A stretch of DNA of 64,000 nt, from assembly GCF_022271405.1 (NCBI RefSeq), contig NZ_JAJNAL010000016.1, positions 1 to 64,000 of the forward strand, written 5' to 3'. This document shows positions 38,440 to 47,062 of the stretch, in pieces (position 1 is the stretch's first letter; each line of letters begins with the position of its first letter). The stretch is from Rhodopseudomonas infernalis. GTDB taxonomy: Bacteria > Pseudomonadota > Alphaproteobacteria > Rhizobiales > Xanthobacteraceae. The notes beneath the pieces are model-generated. The model saw only the letters and a list, made by a program, of their open reading frames with translations. It searched no databases and was not told the DNA's origin. The position numbers and the translations under genes are program-made.

Positions 38440-39306
38440 CTACACCTTCTTGACCAGCAGGCCGCCGAGCAGACCCTGCGGGCGAATGAGGATGACGGCG
38501 ATCAGGATGCCGTAGCTGATCATATCCTTCAGCGCGCTGGAGATGTACGTCCCGACCAGCGCTTCCACCACGCCGAGCATGATGCCGCCGATCACGGCGC
38601 CGGGCAGGCTGTTAAATCCACCGAGCACCGCCGCGGTGAAGCCCTTGATGCCGATCAGCCCCATGTCGGGCGACAGCGTCAGCAGCGGCGCGACCAGCAC
38701 GCCGGCGATGGTGGCCAGAACCGAGGCCAGGATCCAGATCATCAGGAACACGGTGGACGTCCGTACGCCGATCAGGCTGGCGCCGATCCGGTTGTCGCAC
38801 GCCGCCATGATGGCCTTGCCGTACAGCGTCTTCTCGAACAGCACGAACAGCAGAGCTAGCAGACCGAGCGAGATGCCGACGATCGCCAGATTGGCCGGCA
38901 CCACCAGCACGCCGCCGACCGGGATGGCGTTCTGCGACAGCAGAAACGGAAACGGCCAGGCGTTCGGCCCCATATAGGCCCGGACGAATTCGCGCAGCAC
39001 GGTGCCGAGCGCAAGACTGGCGATGATCTGGGCAAGCAGCGAAGCGCGCCGCAGCGGCCACATGAAGCCGCCATAGATCAGCGCGCCGAGCAGCCCCGAC
39101 AGCAGCAGCGCGCAGGCGACGGCGGGCCAGAACGGCAGCCCGACGGTCATCTGCGAGATCAGCACAAGATAGGCCCCGAAGGTGACCTGATCGCCGTATC
39201 CGAAATGGACGACGCCGGTGCCTTTGTGGATCAGAACGAAGCCGAGCGCGATCAGCGCGTAAACCGCGCCGGCCGTGATCGAACTGACGAGGACTTGTGC
39301 CAACAT
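38440..39306 (-). CDS. livH: Branched-chain amino acid-type ABC transporter permease LivH
   Basis: 288 residues from ATG 39306, 4 bp after the ridA stop; the frame continues upstream to 39339 inside ridA but lacks need for it. LivH features: SSITAGAVYALIALGF at the N-terminus, GTGVVHFGYGDQVTFGAYL and the conserved loop GLIGIKGFTAAVLGGFNSLPG. Confidence 0.92.
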   Translation of the reverse strand: MLAQVLVSSITAGAVYALIALGFVLIHKGTGVVHFGYGDQVTFGAYLVLISQMTVGLPFWPAVACALLLSGLLGALIYGGFMWPLRRASLLAQIIASLALGTVLREFVRAYMGPNAWPFPFLLSQNAIPVGGVLVVPANLAIVGISLGLLALLFVLFEKTLYGKAIMAACDNRIGASLIGVRTSTVFLMIWILASVLATIAGVLVAPLLTLSPDMGLIGIKGFTAAVLGGFNSLPGAVIGGIMLGVVEALVGTYISSALKDMISYGILIAVILIRPQGLLGGLLVKKV

Positions 39307-39310
39307 GGGA

Positions 39311-39700
39311 TCAGAGTGCCGCGATGCCCTTGATTTCAATCAGCGCGTCCGGGCGGATCAGCCCGCTGACGACGACGCCGGTGGCGGCCGGCCAGGGCGG
39401 CCCCTTGAACAACTCGCGGCGCAGGTCGGCGGTCTTGTTGTAGTCCTCGAGCGACAGGAAGTAGTCGGTCGTCTCGATGATGTTGCTGAGGTCGCCGCCG
39501 ACGCTCTTGAGGATGATCTCGAACTTCTCGAAAATCCGGCGGGTCTGGGCGACGATATCGCCGGGGCCGACGATCTTGCCCTTGTCGTCGGTCGCGGTGG
39601 TGCCCGACAGGAACACAAGGTTGCCGACGCGCACGGCAGGCGAGAACGTGAACCGCTCGGGCCAGTTGCTGTTCGGGATGATGGGTTGATAGCTCGACAT
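39311..39700 (-). CDS. RidA-family protein
   Basis: 129 residues from ATG 39700. YjgF/YER057c/RidA fold, shown by VFLSGTTATDDKG, then QTRRIFEKFEIIL and a PAATGVVVSGLIRPDALIEI ending. The Arg usually found before the C-terminal strand in true RidA imine deaminases (in a PAR motif) is not at its place here (PAATG), so it may be one of the divergent subfamilies found in catabolic operons. A role in hydrolysing a reactive intermediate is inferred. Confidence 0.82.
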   Translation of the reverse strand: MSSYQPIIPNSNWPERFTFSPAVRVGNLVFLSGTTATDDKGKIVGPGDIVAQTRRIFEKFEIILKSVGGDLSNIIETTDYFLSLEDYNKTADLRRELFKGPPWPAATGVVVSGLIRPDALIEIKGIAAL

Positions 39701-39714
39701 AGGGGCTCCTGTCG

Positions 39715-41337
39715 TCAGCGTTGCCGCAAGGCGAAACGTTGGATCTTGCCGGTCTCGGTTTTCGGGAGCGCGGCGACGTATTCGAACAGCCGCGGATATT
39801 GATGCCGGCCGACGGTGGACTTGACGGCCGTCACCAGTTCGCCCGACAGCTCGTCGCTGCCGGTGAAGCCGGGGCGCAGCACCACGAAGGCCTTGACGAT
39901 CTGGCCGCGCATCTCGTCGGGCGTGCCGACCACGGCGGCCTCGGCGACCGCGGGATGCTTGAGCAGCGCGCTCTCGACCTCGAACGGACCGATCCGATAG
40001 CCGGCGCTCTTGATCATGTCGTCGGCGCGGCCTTCGAACCAGAAGTAACCGTCGTCGTCGCGGCGGCCGAGATCGCCGGTCACGATCCAGCCGTTGCGCA
40101 GCAGGCCGCGGGTGGCGTCGGGATCGTTCCAGTATTCGAGCCAGTAGCGGCAATCCGGATTGGCCTGCTTGGCGATCAGTCCGGTCTCGCCGGCGGCCAG
40201 CTCGCGGCCGTCGTCATCCACAATCGCCATCCGATAACCCGGCGCCGGCAGGCCCATCGAGCCCGGCTTCACCGCCATCGCGATGGCGTTGTGGTTGCCG
40301 ATCGGCAGCGCATATTCGGTGGCGCCGAAATGGTCCATCGGCGTCAGCCCCCAGATCCGCTGAAAGGATTCGACGACTTTGGAGTTGAGCGGCTCGCCGC
40401 AGCTCGAGATCGCATGCAGCCGGATATGCCGGGCTTTCAGCTCGGCCTCGTCCATCACCAGCACGCCGCGGAGCAGGGTGGGCGTGGTCGCCAGATTGGT
40501 GACGCCGTAGCGCTCGAGAATCGACAGAAACACCTCGGGCGTCGGATTGGACTCCACCGTCACCACGGTGCCGCCGATGGCCAGCGCGCCGAGATAGCAG
40601 ACGAAGCCGTAGCCCCAGCCTGGATCGCCGGTCGGCCACAGCACATCGTCCGGCAGCAGGTCGAGGCCGTAGCTGATGTAAGGCGAGATCGCCGCCAGAA
40701 AGTTCACCGCGATCGCGCCGCCCTTCGGCTGGCCGGTCGAGCCCGACGTGTAGATCAGCGCCGCCGCATCGTCGCGGCCGCGCATCACTGACGTGAATGA
40801 CGCCGGATGCTGCGCCAGTTCGGGTGCCAAATCGATCCAGCCCGTGCGCAAGACGTGGCCCGGCTGTGTCACGCACAGCACGATCGCCGTGGTCTCGGCC
40901 GGCACCTGCGCGGCGACGGCCGCGTGAGTCACCAGCACCTTGGCGCCGCAATGGTCGAGGCGAAACTTGACGGCGTCGGGCCCGAAGCCGGTGAACACCG
41001 GCACATAGATCGCGCCGACCTTCAACGCGCCGAGGATCGCGATCACCACGTCGGGACCGCGCGGCATCAGGCCGGCGACCCGGTCGCCAGGGACGACGCC
41101 GAGTTTCTGCAGCAGATTGGCGAAGCGGTTGCTGACTTCCGACAACTCGCGATAGCCGAAGCGGCGCTCGTGACCGGCGGCATCGACGGCGATCAGCGCG
41201 ACGCGTTCGCTGTCGATGTGGCGATCGACAATGGAGTGGCCGAGCGACACCGGCCCGTTTTCGCTCCAGCCGAGCGCTGCACGAACCTTGCCCCAATCGA
41301 AGTCTGCGACGGCGTCCTGATAGGTCTCAGACGGCAT
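39715..41337 (-). CDS. AMP-dependent acyl-CoA synthetase
   Basis: 540 residues. Activates a carboxylic acid with ATP to its CoA thioester. Adenylate-forming motifs: YTSGSTGQPKGG (about 194-205), GATEYALP near 340, TGDLGRRDDDGYFWFEGRADD, and the catalytic Lys in PKTETGKIQR at the C-terminus. Best resembles acetate/medium-chain ligase-like members. It lies between ridA (14 bp) and maoC (11-bp overlap), so the cluster likely imports, activates and hydrates a carboxylic acid. Substrate unknown. Confidence 0.88.
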   Translation of the reverse strand: MPSETYQDAVADFDWGKVRAALGWSENGPVSLGHSIVDRHIDSERVALIAVDAAGHERRFGYRELSEVSNRFANLLQKLGVVPGDRVAGLMPRGPDVVIAILGALKVGAIYVPVFTGFGPDAVKFRLDHCGAKVLVTHAAVAAQVPAETTAIVLCVTQPGHVLRTGWIDLAPELAQHPASFTSVMRGRDDAAALIYTSGSTGQPKGGAIAVNFLAAISPYISYGLDLLPDDVLWPTGDPGWGYGFVCYLGALAIGGTVVTVESNPTPEVFLSILERYGVTNLATTPTLLRGVLVMDEAELKARHIRLHAISSCGEPLNSKVVESFQRIWGLTPMDHFGATEYALPIGNHNAIAMAVKPGSMGLPAPGYRMAIVDDDGRELAAGETGLIAKQANPDCRYWLEYWNDPDATRGLLRNGWIVTGDLGRRDDDGYFWFEGRADDMIKSAGYRIGPFEVESALLKHPAVAEAAVVGTPDEMRGQIVKAFVVLRPGFTGSDELSGELVTAVKSTVGRHQYPRLFEYVAALPKTETGKIQRFALRQR

Positions 41338-41815
41338 CGGACATTCCTTTGGCGCCGGCTTTGCACAGCAGCAGATAGCGATGGTGACCGCTCAGCACGG
41401 TGTCGCCGGCGCTGTTGAGCAGGTCGACGTCGAACTGCACTACGGCCGAGTTGCCGCCAGCCTTCGGTTCGATCGACGAGACCGTGAAGCGGCTGGTCAG
41501 CACGTCGCCGACGAACACCGGCTTGAGAAACCTGGCGTCCTGGCCGAGGAACGCGACCATACAATCGGCGAAACGGCGCGACATCGCGGTGGCGCCGAAC
41601 GCCGTCATCGCCATCAGCAGCAGGCCGTGCGCGAGCCGCTTACCGAACCGCGTCTTCGCCGCATAGGCGTCGTCATAGTGAATCGGATGGTGATCGCCGG
41701 TGAGGTCGGCGAACGCCTTGAAGGTGGCGTCGCCGATCTCGCGCGGCTCGCCGCCGAAGCTCTGACCGACGGTCAGATCATCGGCGAACAGTTGCGTATT
41801 CGAGTCCTGGCTCAC
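41327..41815 (-). CDS. MaoC-like hotdog dehydratase
   Basis: 162 residues. The hotdog-fold hydratase motif GDHHPIHYDD near residue 40 contains the Asp and His that catalyse enoyl-CoA hydration, and FGKRLAHGLLLM follows as in (R)-specific enoyl-CoA hydratases. It overlaps livK (4 bp) and the synthetase (11 bp). Confidence 0.88.
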   Translation of the reverse strand: MSQDSNTQLFADDLTVGQSFGGEPREIGDATFKAFADLTGDHHPIHYDDAYAAKTRFGKRLAHGLLLMAMTAFGATAMSRRFADCMVAFLGQDARFLKPVFVGDVLTSRFTVSSIEPKAGGNSAVVQFDVDLLNSAGDTVLSGHHRYLLLCKAGAKGMSDAV

Positions 41816-43041
41816 TTGGCAGTCTCACCCTCTGCGCGCACCACCAGCGGCAGCAGCTTGCGGCTGAGGTCGGACTGGATCTCGACGATCTTGGCGGCCT
41901 GATTGCCCTCGCGCTCGGTGGGGCTGAACGTCGTCGGCAGCGTCAGCTCGGTCTCGAAGCCCTTCAGCGACTCCAGCGCCTTGATGAAGCCGGCCTGGGT
42001 GGGGGCAGCTTCGGTGCGCTTCAAGCCTTCGATGAACACCTGCGCGCCGCCATAGCCGAGCACGTCGCCGAGATCCGGCCGGCCCTGGCGGGCGAGATCG
42101 GGGAAACGCTTTTCGAATGCGGCGCGGAATTTCACAGCGGCAGGATCGTCGCCTTCCGGCAGCACCTTGAGGGTGACGATGTTCTGCGTGCCGGCGGCGG
42201 CTTCGCCGACGATCTCCGGATACTTGCGGCTGCCGGCCGAGTTGGCGCCCATCACCGTGGCTTTGAGCCCTAGCTGCTTGGCCTGGCGGGTGATGATCGC
42301 CGACGGATTGGGATAGCCGTACACGATCAGCACGTCCGGCGCCGCCTGATTGATACGCGACAGCTGCGCGGTGAAGTCGGTGTCGGCGATGTTGAAGTTC
42401 TCGTCGGCCACCAGCCCGATCTTGCGTTCGGTCAGCCGCGCGCTGACGCTCTCGCCGCCGCGTTTGCCGTATTCGTCCGACTGCCGGATCAGCGCGATCT
42501 TCTTGGCCTTGAGATGGTCGACGACGTAGTTGGCGATCGCCGTGCCTTGCTGCCGGTCGTTCATCGGCCCGGTGCGAAACACCACGGGGATCGGCGGTTC
42601 GGTGACGGCGGGCGTGGAGAACACCGAGATGAAAGTCGGCGTCTTCGACTGCTTGAAGGTCGGCACCAGCGCCTGGCCGACGGCGCTGGCGGCGGGGCCG
42701 AACACGGCGAACACCTGCTCCTGATCGATCAGCTTCTTGTAGGCGGCGATGCCCTTGGGCGGCGAGGACTCGTCGTCGAGCGACACCCACTCGATCTTGC
42801 GGCCATTGATGCCGCCGGCAGCATTCGCCTCTTCGAATGCCATTGTGGCGCCCGCCAGATTGCCGGTGCCGAACACGGCGAGCGGGCCGGTGAGGCTACC
42901 GAGCACGCCGATCTTGATCGACTTCTCCGCGACGCCGGGCTCCGCGGCCTGGACCGGGCCGGCGATGGCCAGCAGCGCAAGGCTGCAGGCGGCAAAGACA
43001 GCGCTCTTCAGGACGCGGCGGCGGTTGCTGGTGACGTTCAT
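41812..43041 (-). CDS. livK: ABC transporter substrate-binding protein, Liv type
   Basis: 409 residues from ATG 43041, which has GGAGGAG 4-10 bases upstream; that decides the start against longer frames. Signal peptide with a basic head (SNRRRVLKSAVFAACSLALL), cleavage near VQA. The mature domain begins IKIGVLGSLTGPLAVFG, the periplasmic binding protein type I fold. First gene of the operon, divergent from the IclR regulator. The neighbouring acyl-CoA synthetase suggests a carboxylate ligand rather than an amino acid. Confidence 0.88.
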   Translation of the reverse strand: MNVTSNRRRVLKSAVFAACSLALLAIAGPVQAAEPGVAEKSIKIGVLGSLTGPLAVFGTGNLAGATMAFEEANAAGGINGRKIEWVSLDDESSPPKGIAAYKKLIDQEQVFAVFGPAASAVGQALVPTFKQSKTPTFISVFSTPAVTEPPIPVVFRTGPMNDRQQGTAIANYVVDHLKAKKIALIRQSDEYGKRGGESVSARLTERKIGLVADENFNIADTDFTAQLSRINQAAPDVLIVYGYPNPSAIITRQAKQLGLKATVMGANSAGSRKYPEIVGEAAAGTQNIVTLKVLPEGDDPAAVKFRAAFEKRFPDLARQGRPDLGDVLGYGGAQVFIEGLKRTEAAPTQAGFIKALESLKGFETELTLPTTFSPTEREGNQAAKIVEIQSDLSRKLLPLVVRAEGETAK

Positions 43042-43054
43042 CAACTCCTCCATA

Positions 43055-43071
43055 TTTCCGAATATCGGAAA
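43055..43071. promoter_or_regulatory. Candidate IclR operator between livK and iclR genes
   Basis: TTTCCGA-ATA-TCGGAAA, a perfect 7-bp inverted repeat with 3-bp spacer, 14 bp upstream of the livK start and 69 bp upstream of the regulator start. The only strong palindrome in the divergent intergenic region; size and A/T-rich outer bases suit IclR-family sites. Confidence 0.6.
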
Positions 43072-43139
43072 GAAATCTTGATTATCGAAAAGGCTATGTG
43101 TAGGAAATTTCAAAGTCAATGCGACAAGGCAGGCAACAA

Positions 43140-43928
43140 ATGACCAAAACTTCGGCAGAGTCGGCGGACAACTCGCCATTGGAGCGCTACTTCAAAGTGC
43201 TCGAAGCGGTTGCGATTGCCGGCGATGGCGCCAGCGTCACGGAGATCGCGGCGAACTGTAACTTGCCGCTCGGCAGCGCCCATCGGCTGTTGCAGAACCT
43301 GCTACGCACCGGGCTGCTCACCAACAAGGATGGCCGCCGCAAGGACTATCAACTCGGCGAACGGCTGCTGCGGCTGCTTCACGCCGGCACCGACTCGGCG
43401 CGGCTGGCGATCGCGGTGCAGCCGATCCTCGATCAGCTCGCCAATCAGTTCGATGAAACCTGTTATCTCGCCCGTTTGGTCGGCCATCAGGTCGTGTCAG
43501 TGGCGTGGGCGGCGCCGAACGGCGGGCTGCGCGGCCACGTCGTGCCCGGCCACATCCTCGCGCCGCACGTTGCTGCATCGGCCAAGGCGATTCTGGCGTT
43601 TCAATCGGATGCGCTGCTCGATCGGATCCTGTCGGAGCCGCTGCCAAAGCTGACGCCGGATACCAAGGTGGCGCGCGACGATGTCGAACGAGACTACGCG
43701 CAGGTCCGCGATCATCAGTTCGCGACGTGCTGGAACGAGATGGAGGTCGGCTTCGGCGCCATCGCGGTGCCGATCCCGATCCCGGATATCGGCGTCATCT
43801 ACAGCGTCGGCACGGCGGGCTTCACCGAGAGGCTGGGCCGGAGGCCGGTCGCCGACTTCGTCGACCAACTTCAGAAAGCCGTCGAGCCGCTCGCCCGCGC
43901 GCTGCGCGAGCCGTCGGCGCCGAGATAA
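43140..43928 (+). CDS. IclR-family transcriptional regulator
   Basis: 262 residues from ATG 43140. N-terminal winged helix at about 13-75 (SVTEIAANCNLPLGSAHRLLQ) and a C-terminal effector domain with ETCYLARL, HVAASAKAIL and an IAVPIPIPD-GVIYSVG region typical of IclR GAF-like domains. Transcribed divergently from the Liv/acyl-CoA operon, whose product's substrate or CoA ester is the likely effector. Confidence 0.9.
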   Translation: MTKTSAESADNSPLERYFKVLEAVAIAGDGASVTEIAANCNLPLGSAHRLLQNLLRTGLLTNKDGRRKDYQLGERLLRLLHAGTDSARLAIAVQPILDQLANQFDETCYLARLVGHQVVSVAWAAPNGGLRGHVVPGHILAPHVAASAKAILAFQSDALLDRILSEPLPKLTPDTKVARDDVERDYAQVRDHQFATCWNEMEVGFGAIAVPIPIPDIGVIYSVGTAGFTERLGRRPVADFVDQLQKAVEPLARALREPSAPR

Positions 43929-44048
43929 CGCGACATGCGGTCGGCATTTGTCCTGAGACGCCGGCCGGCGCGACTCGCGTCTGGTCGTTCTGGGACGCGG
44001 GCATCGACGCCGCGATGGACGTCGCGGTCGACATCGTCAACCGCAATC

Positions 44049-44213
44049 ATGATGGGCGACGGCGTCATCGATATCCGCGCCGTCCGCGCCGCCGTCGAGG
44101 CGGAAGGCTTCGCCGGCTACTCCGAGATCGAAATCTTCTCCGAGGATTGGTGGGGACGCTCGATGGACGAGGTGCTGACGACGTGTATCGAACGGCACCG
44201 CAGCGTGGTGTGA
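44049..44213 (+). pseudogene. C-terminal remnant of a sugar isomerase/epimerase
   Basis: About 54 residues: MMGDGVIDIRAVRAAVEAEG, then GYSEIEIFSEDWW, SMDEVL and TCIERHRSVV to the stop. This is the usual C-terminal end of xylose-isomerase-like TIM-barrel (AP endonuclease 2 family) proteins, which are normally about 270 residues. Sequence upstream in the same frame (43935-44048) does not look like the barrel. The start and catalytic parts are missing, so it is a relic, possibly from a deletion next to the IclR gene. Confidence 0.65.
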
Positions 44214-44247
44214 GACACGACCTGACCTATCCCCAGGGCGCTGCCTA

Positions 44248-44382
44248 ACCTCTCCCCGCGCGCGGGCAGAGGTCGGATTGCGCAGCAATCCGGGTGAGGG
44301 GGCGTCTCCGCGAAGCCGAGAGTCAGAGACGCGCGTCGCCCCTCACCCCAACCCTCTCCCCGCAAGAGCGGGGCGAGGGAGC
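44248..44382. repeat. CCTCTCCCC-type inverted repeat region
   Basis: Two hairpin-forming blocks around CTCTCCCCGC, with CCGGGTGAGGGG and CCCCTCACCCC able to pair across a spacer. Same general plan as 6388-6514, and again next to the 3' end of a gene (the minus-strand binding protein gene). Confidence 0.7.
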
Positions 44383-44425
44383 TCGCTGTGCTTGGGGCGA
44401 GGTGAACGTGCCGCCGCCTCGCGGC

Positions 44426-45442
44426 TTACTTCTTCACCGTGACCTTGCTGGCGTCCATCTTGATCGAAGGGTCCAGCATCTTGGTCGAGAATGAGGTTTC
44501 GACTTCGAACGGTTTCTCCATGCCCAGATAGGTCTGGACCAGCTCGTAGTCCTTCTTCATCCGTTCGCCGTCGATCCAGCCGAGCGCCTTGGTGGTGGTG
44601 AATTCGTCGGTCATCAGGTACTTGATGCGTTCCCACTGGCGCTGCTGATTTTCCTTGTCGAGGCCCGAGGCGCTGTCGAGCAGCGCCTTCAGGCAGGGGT
44701 CGACGTTTTCAACGCAGGCGGCGAACGCCTTCTGGCTGACGGTGACAAAGTCGTGCACCACCTTCGGGCTCTTGGCCAGATAGGCGCCGTTGACGATCAG
44801 CGAATTGCCGTAGGGGTTGAGGCCGATGTCCTTCCAGTTGACGTAGCCTAGGTCGTCGCCGAACTCGATCACCTTGCGGTCGTGCTCGTTGTAGAAATCG
44901 CTGATGATGTCGACGCTGTGGCCCTTGAGCGCCGCGACCTTGGCGGTCGGACCGACATTGACGAAGTTCACGGAGTCGGCGGCGATGCCGGCCGCCTTGG
45001 CGAAGGCCGGCCACATCACCCGCGACGCGTCGCCGGGCGGATTGCCGATCTTGTGGTTCGGGAAATCCTTCGGGCCGTTCACGCCGTAGCTCTTCAGCCA
45101 GTAGAACGTCTGTCCGGTGTTGGCGTAGATGCTCATCAGCGCCACGACGTCGGCGCCCTTGCTCTTGGCCACCAGCATGGTGCCGAGATCGGCGATGCCG
45201 AACGCCGAGCCGCCGGAGCCGACCTTGAGGGACGACACGCCGGAGCCCTTGCCGGACTCGATGGTGAGGTCGATGCCGGCCTTCTCGTACCAGCCCTGGG
45301 CCTTGGCGTAGTAGAACGGCGAGTGGTCGGCGGTCGGGGTCCAGTTCAGGATCAGATTCACCGCCTCCGCGGCCCCAGCCGGCAGCGATGGGCTCGACAG
45401 CGCCAGCGCCACACCCGCCGCGGCGATACGGAAGTACTTCAT
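44426..45442 (-). CDS. NMT1/THI5-like ABC substrate-binding protein
   Basis: 338 residues from ATG 45442, with AGGAGAG upstream. Signal peptide about 1-25 (cleavage near GAA). The mature protein begins VNLILNWTPTADHSPFYYAK, the entry motif of NitT/TauT/thiamine-precursor-type binding proteins. It is split from its permease and ATPase genes by the divergent tetR, but shares the same palindromic operator with them, so the three belong together. Ligand unknown; pyrimidine- or sulfonate-like compounds are possible. Confidence 0.88.
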   Translation of the reverse strand: MKYFRIAAAGVALALSSPSLPAGAAEAVNLILNWTPTADHSPFYYAKAQGWYEKAGIDLTIESGKGSGVSSLKVGSGGSAFGIADLGTMLVAKSKGADVVALMSIYANTGQTFYWLKSYGVNGPKDFPNHKIGNPPGDASRVMWPAFAKAAGIAADSVNFVNVGPTAKVAALKGHSVDIISDFYNEHDRKVIEFGDDLGYVNWKDIGLNPYGNSLIVNGAYLAKSPKVVHDFVTVSQKAFAACVENVDPCLKALLDSASGLDKENQQRQWERIKYLMTDEFTTTKALGWIDGERMKKDYELVQTYLGMEKPFEVETSFSTKMLDPSIKMDASKVTVKK

Positions 45443-45531
45443 CGAAGAGCTCTCCTGTTGTCGCGAGGCGTCGGTCGCTCGCACGCTTGCAATTCCGGCC
45501 CCCGCCATGCAACAGATCGGCATCCGAATTG

Positions 45532-45547
45532 TCAACCATCTGGTTGA
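45532..45547. promoter_or_regulatory. TetR operator, copy 1
   Basis: TCAACCATCTGGTTGA: 7-bp perfect arms around 2 bp, lying 2 bp before the tetR ATG and 90 bp upstream of the binding protein gene. It is the exact reverse complement of copy 2 at 46204-46219. Its architecture resembles the known RutR box TTGACCAnnTGGTCAA. Confidence 0.8.
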
Positions 45548-45549
45548 AA

Positions 45550-46194
45550 ATGAGCAAAGCCAAGACCGACGAGACCAAGCAGCGCCGCGACCCGGCGGCG
45601 ACCCGGCTGAAGCTGCTGACCGCGGCGCGCCACGAATTCGCGGCGCGCGGCCTCGCCGGCGCGCGGGTCGACGAGATCGCGGCCCGCGCCGGCGTCAACA
45701 AGCAGTTGGTCTATCACTATTTCGGCGACAAGGACGCGCTGTATCTCGGCGTGCTCGAGTGGGTCTATGAGGAGCTGCGCAGCCACGAGCGTAGCCTGAA
45801 GCTCGACGGCCTGGCGCCGGAGCGGGCGATCCGCAAGCTGATCGAATTCTCGTTCGATCATCTCGCCGGCCACCCGGATTTCATCGTGCTGCTCAACGAC
45901 GAGAACCGCGGCGGGGCCCGGCATGTTCGCGGCTCCGGACGGCTCGAAGCGATGCATTCGCCACTGGTCAGCCTGGTGTCGAAGATCCTCAAAGAGGGGA
46001 TAGCGCAAGGCGTGTTCCGCAAGGGCGTCAATCCGGTGCAGCTCTACATTTCGATCGCCGGGCTCAGCTATTTCTATTTCTCCAACAATCCGACGCTGTC
46101 GGCGATCTTCGGTCGCGACCTCAACACGTCCCGCGAACGCGCGGCGCGCCGGCGCCACGTGGTCGATCTGGTGCTCCGCTCGCTGCGTCCGTGA
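45550..46194 (+). CDS. TetR-family regulator (RutR-like)
   Basis: 214 residues from ATG 45550; the frame extends upstream but the operator ends 2 bp before this ATG. N-terminal HTH at about 17-62 (AARHEFAARGLAGARVDEIA, then NKQLVYHYFGDKDALY). The C-terminal domain resembles the RutR/YcdC type (HPDFIVLLNDENRGGARH). Its own promoter and both flanking transport operons carry the same palindrome, so it probably represses all three until the transported compound binds. Confidence 0.9.
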   Translation: MSKAKTDETKQRRDPAATRLKLLTAARHEFAARGLAGARVDEIAARAGVNKQLVYHYFGDKDALYLGVLEWVYEELRSHERSLKLDGLAPERAIRKLIEFSFDHLAGHPDFIVLLNDENRGGARHVRGSGRLEAMHSPLVSLVSKILKEGIAQGVFRKGVNPVQLYISIAGLSYFYFSNNPTLSAIFGRDLNTSRERAARRRHVVDLVLRSLRP

Positions 46195-46203
46195 ATTCTG
46201 TAA

Positions 46204-46219
46204 TCAACCAGATGGTTGA
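46204..46219. promoter_or_regulatory. TetR operator, copy 2
   Basis: TCAACCAGATGGTTGA, 10 bp after the tetR stop and 59 bp before the permease start. Identical to copy 1 read on the other strand. Confidence 0.8.
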
Positions 46220-46277
46220 AACATAGCTCGGCCCGGTCTAGGTTGTGGCTACGTCAACCCGGGTTCCAGGAAATTTC

Positions 46278-47048
46278 GTGACTGAAGCAGGACGCCAATC
46301 TGTGCGGTCGGCCGCGATCATCGTGCTGGTGCACGCCGCCGTGATCGTGCTGTGGCAGGTGCTGGTCGACGTGTTCCAGGTGCCGAAATTCGTGCTGCCG
46401 TCGCCGCTCGACACCATCAGGACGCTGGGATCGTCGCAATATGCCTGGTTCTCCAACTCGCTGGTCACCTCCGCGGAGATCCTCGGCGGCTTCGCGCTGG
46501 GCTCGATCGTCGGTGTCGCGATGGCGGTGGTGTTCACCTGGTCGCCGCTGGTCAGCGCGATCCTGCTGCCGCTGTTCGTCACGCTCAACATGATCCCCAA
46601 GGTGGCGCTCGGGCCGCTGATCATCGTCTGGTTTTCCTACGGCATCGTGCCGAACATCCTGATCGCCTTCAGCATCTGCTTCTTCCCGATCCTGCTGACG
46701 ACGGCGCGCGGTCTGCGCGAAGTCGAACCGGATCTGCTCGATCTCGTCAAATCGCTGCGCGGCTCGCGCTGGACGCTGTTCCGCAAGATCCAGCTGCCGG
46801 GTTCGCTGCCTTACGTTTTCTCCGGCATGAAGGTCGGCGCCATTCTGGCCGTGGCCGGCGCGATCGTCGGCGAATTCATCGCCTCGGAGCGGGGGCTCGG
46901 CTATCTGATGATCCAGGTGCAATCCGCGCTGGATACGCCAGCGATGCTGATGGCGGTGGTGCTGCTCACGCTGCTCGGCGTGGTGCTGTACGGCCTCGTG
47001 CTGCTGCTCGAACGCCTCGTCGTGGTGCGCGACGTCAGGCTGCACTAA
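46278..47048 (+). CDS. ABC transporter permease, NitT/TauT type
   Basis: 256 residues from GTG 46278, chosen because CCAGGAAA lies 7-14 bases upstream; a GTG at 46245 is the alternative. About six hydrophobic segments and the cytoplasmic EAA loop (ARGLREVEPDLLDLVKSLRG, ending in a basic and Trp-rich stretch). Downstream genes follow with 14 bp, so it heads the operon permease-epimerase-GNAT-aldolase-ATPase. Confidence 0.9.
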   Translation: MTEAGRQSVRSAAIIVLVHAAVIVLWQVLVDVFQVPKFVLPSPLDTIRTLGSSQYAWFSNSLVTSAEILGGFALGSIVGVAMAVVFTWSPLVSAILLPLFVTLNMIPKVALGPLIIVWFSYGIVPNILIAFSICFFPILLTTARGLREVEPDLLDLVKSLRGSRWTLFRKIQLPGSLPYVFSGMKVGAILAVAGAIVGEFIASERGLGYLMIQVQSALDTPAMLMAVVLLTLLGVVLYGLVLLLERLVVVRDVRLH

Positions 47049-47062
47049 TCAATCAAGGATCC

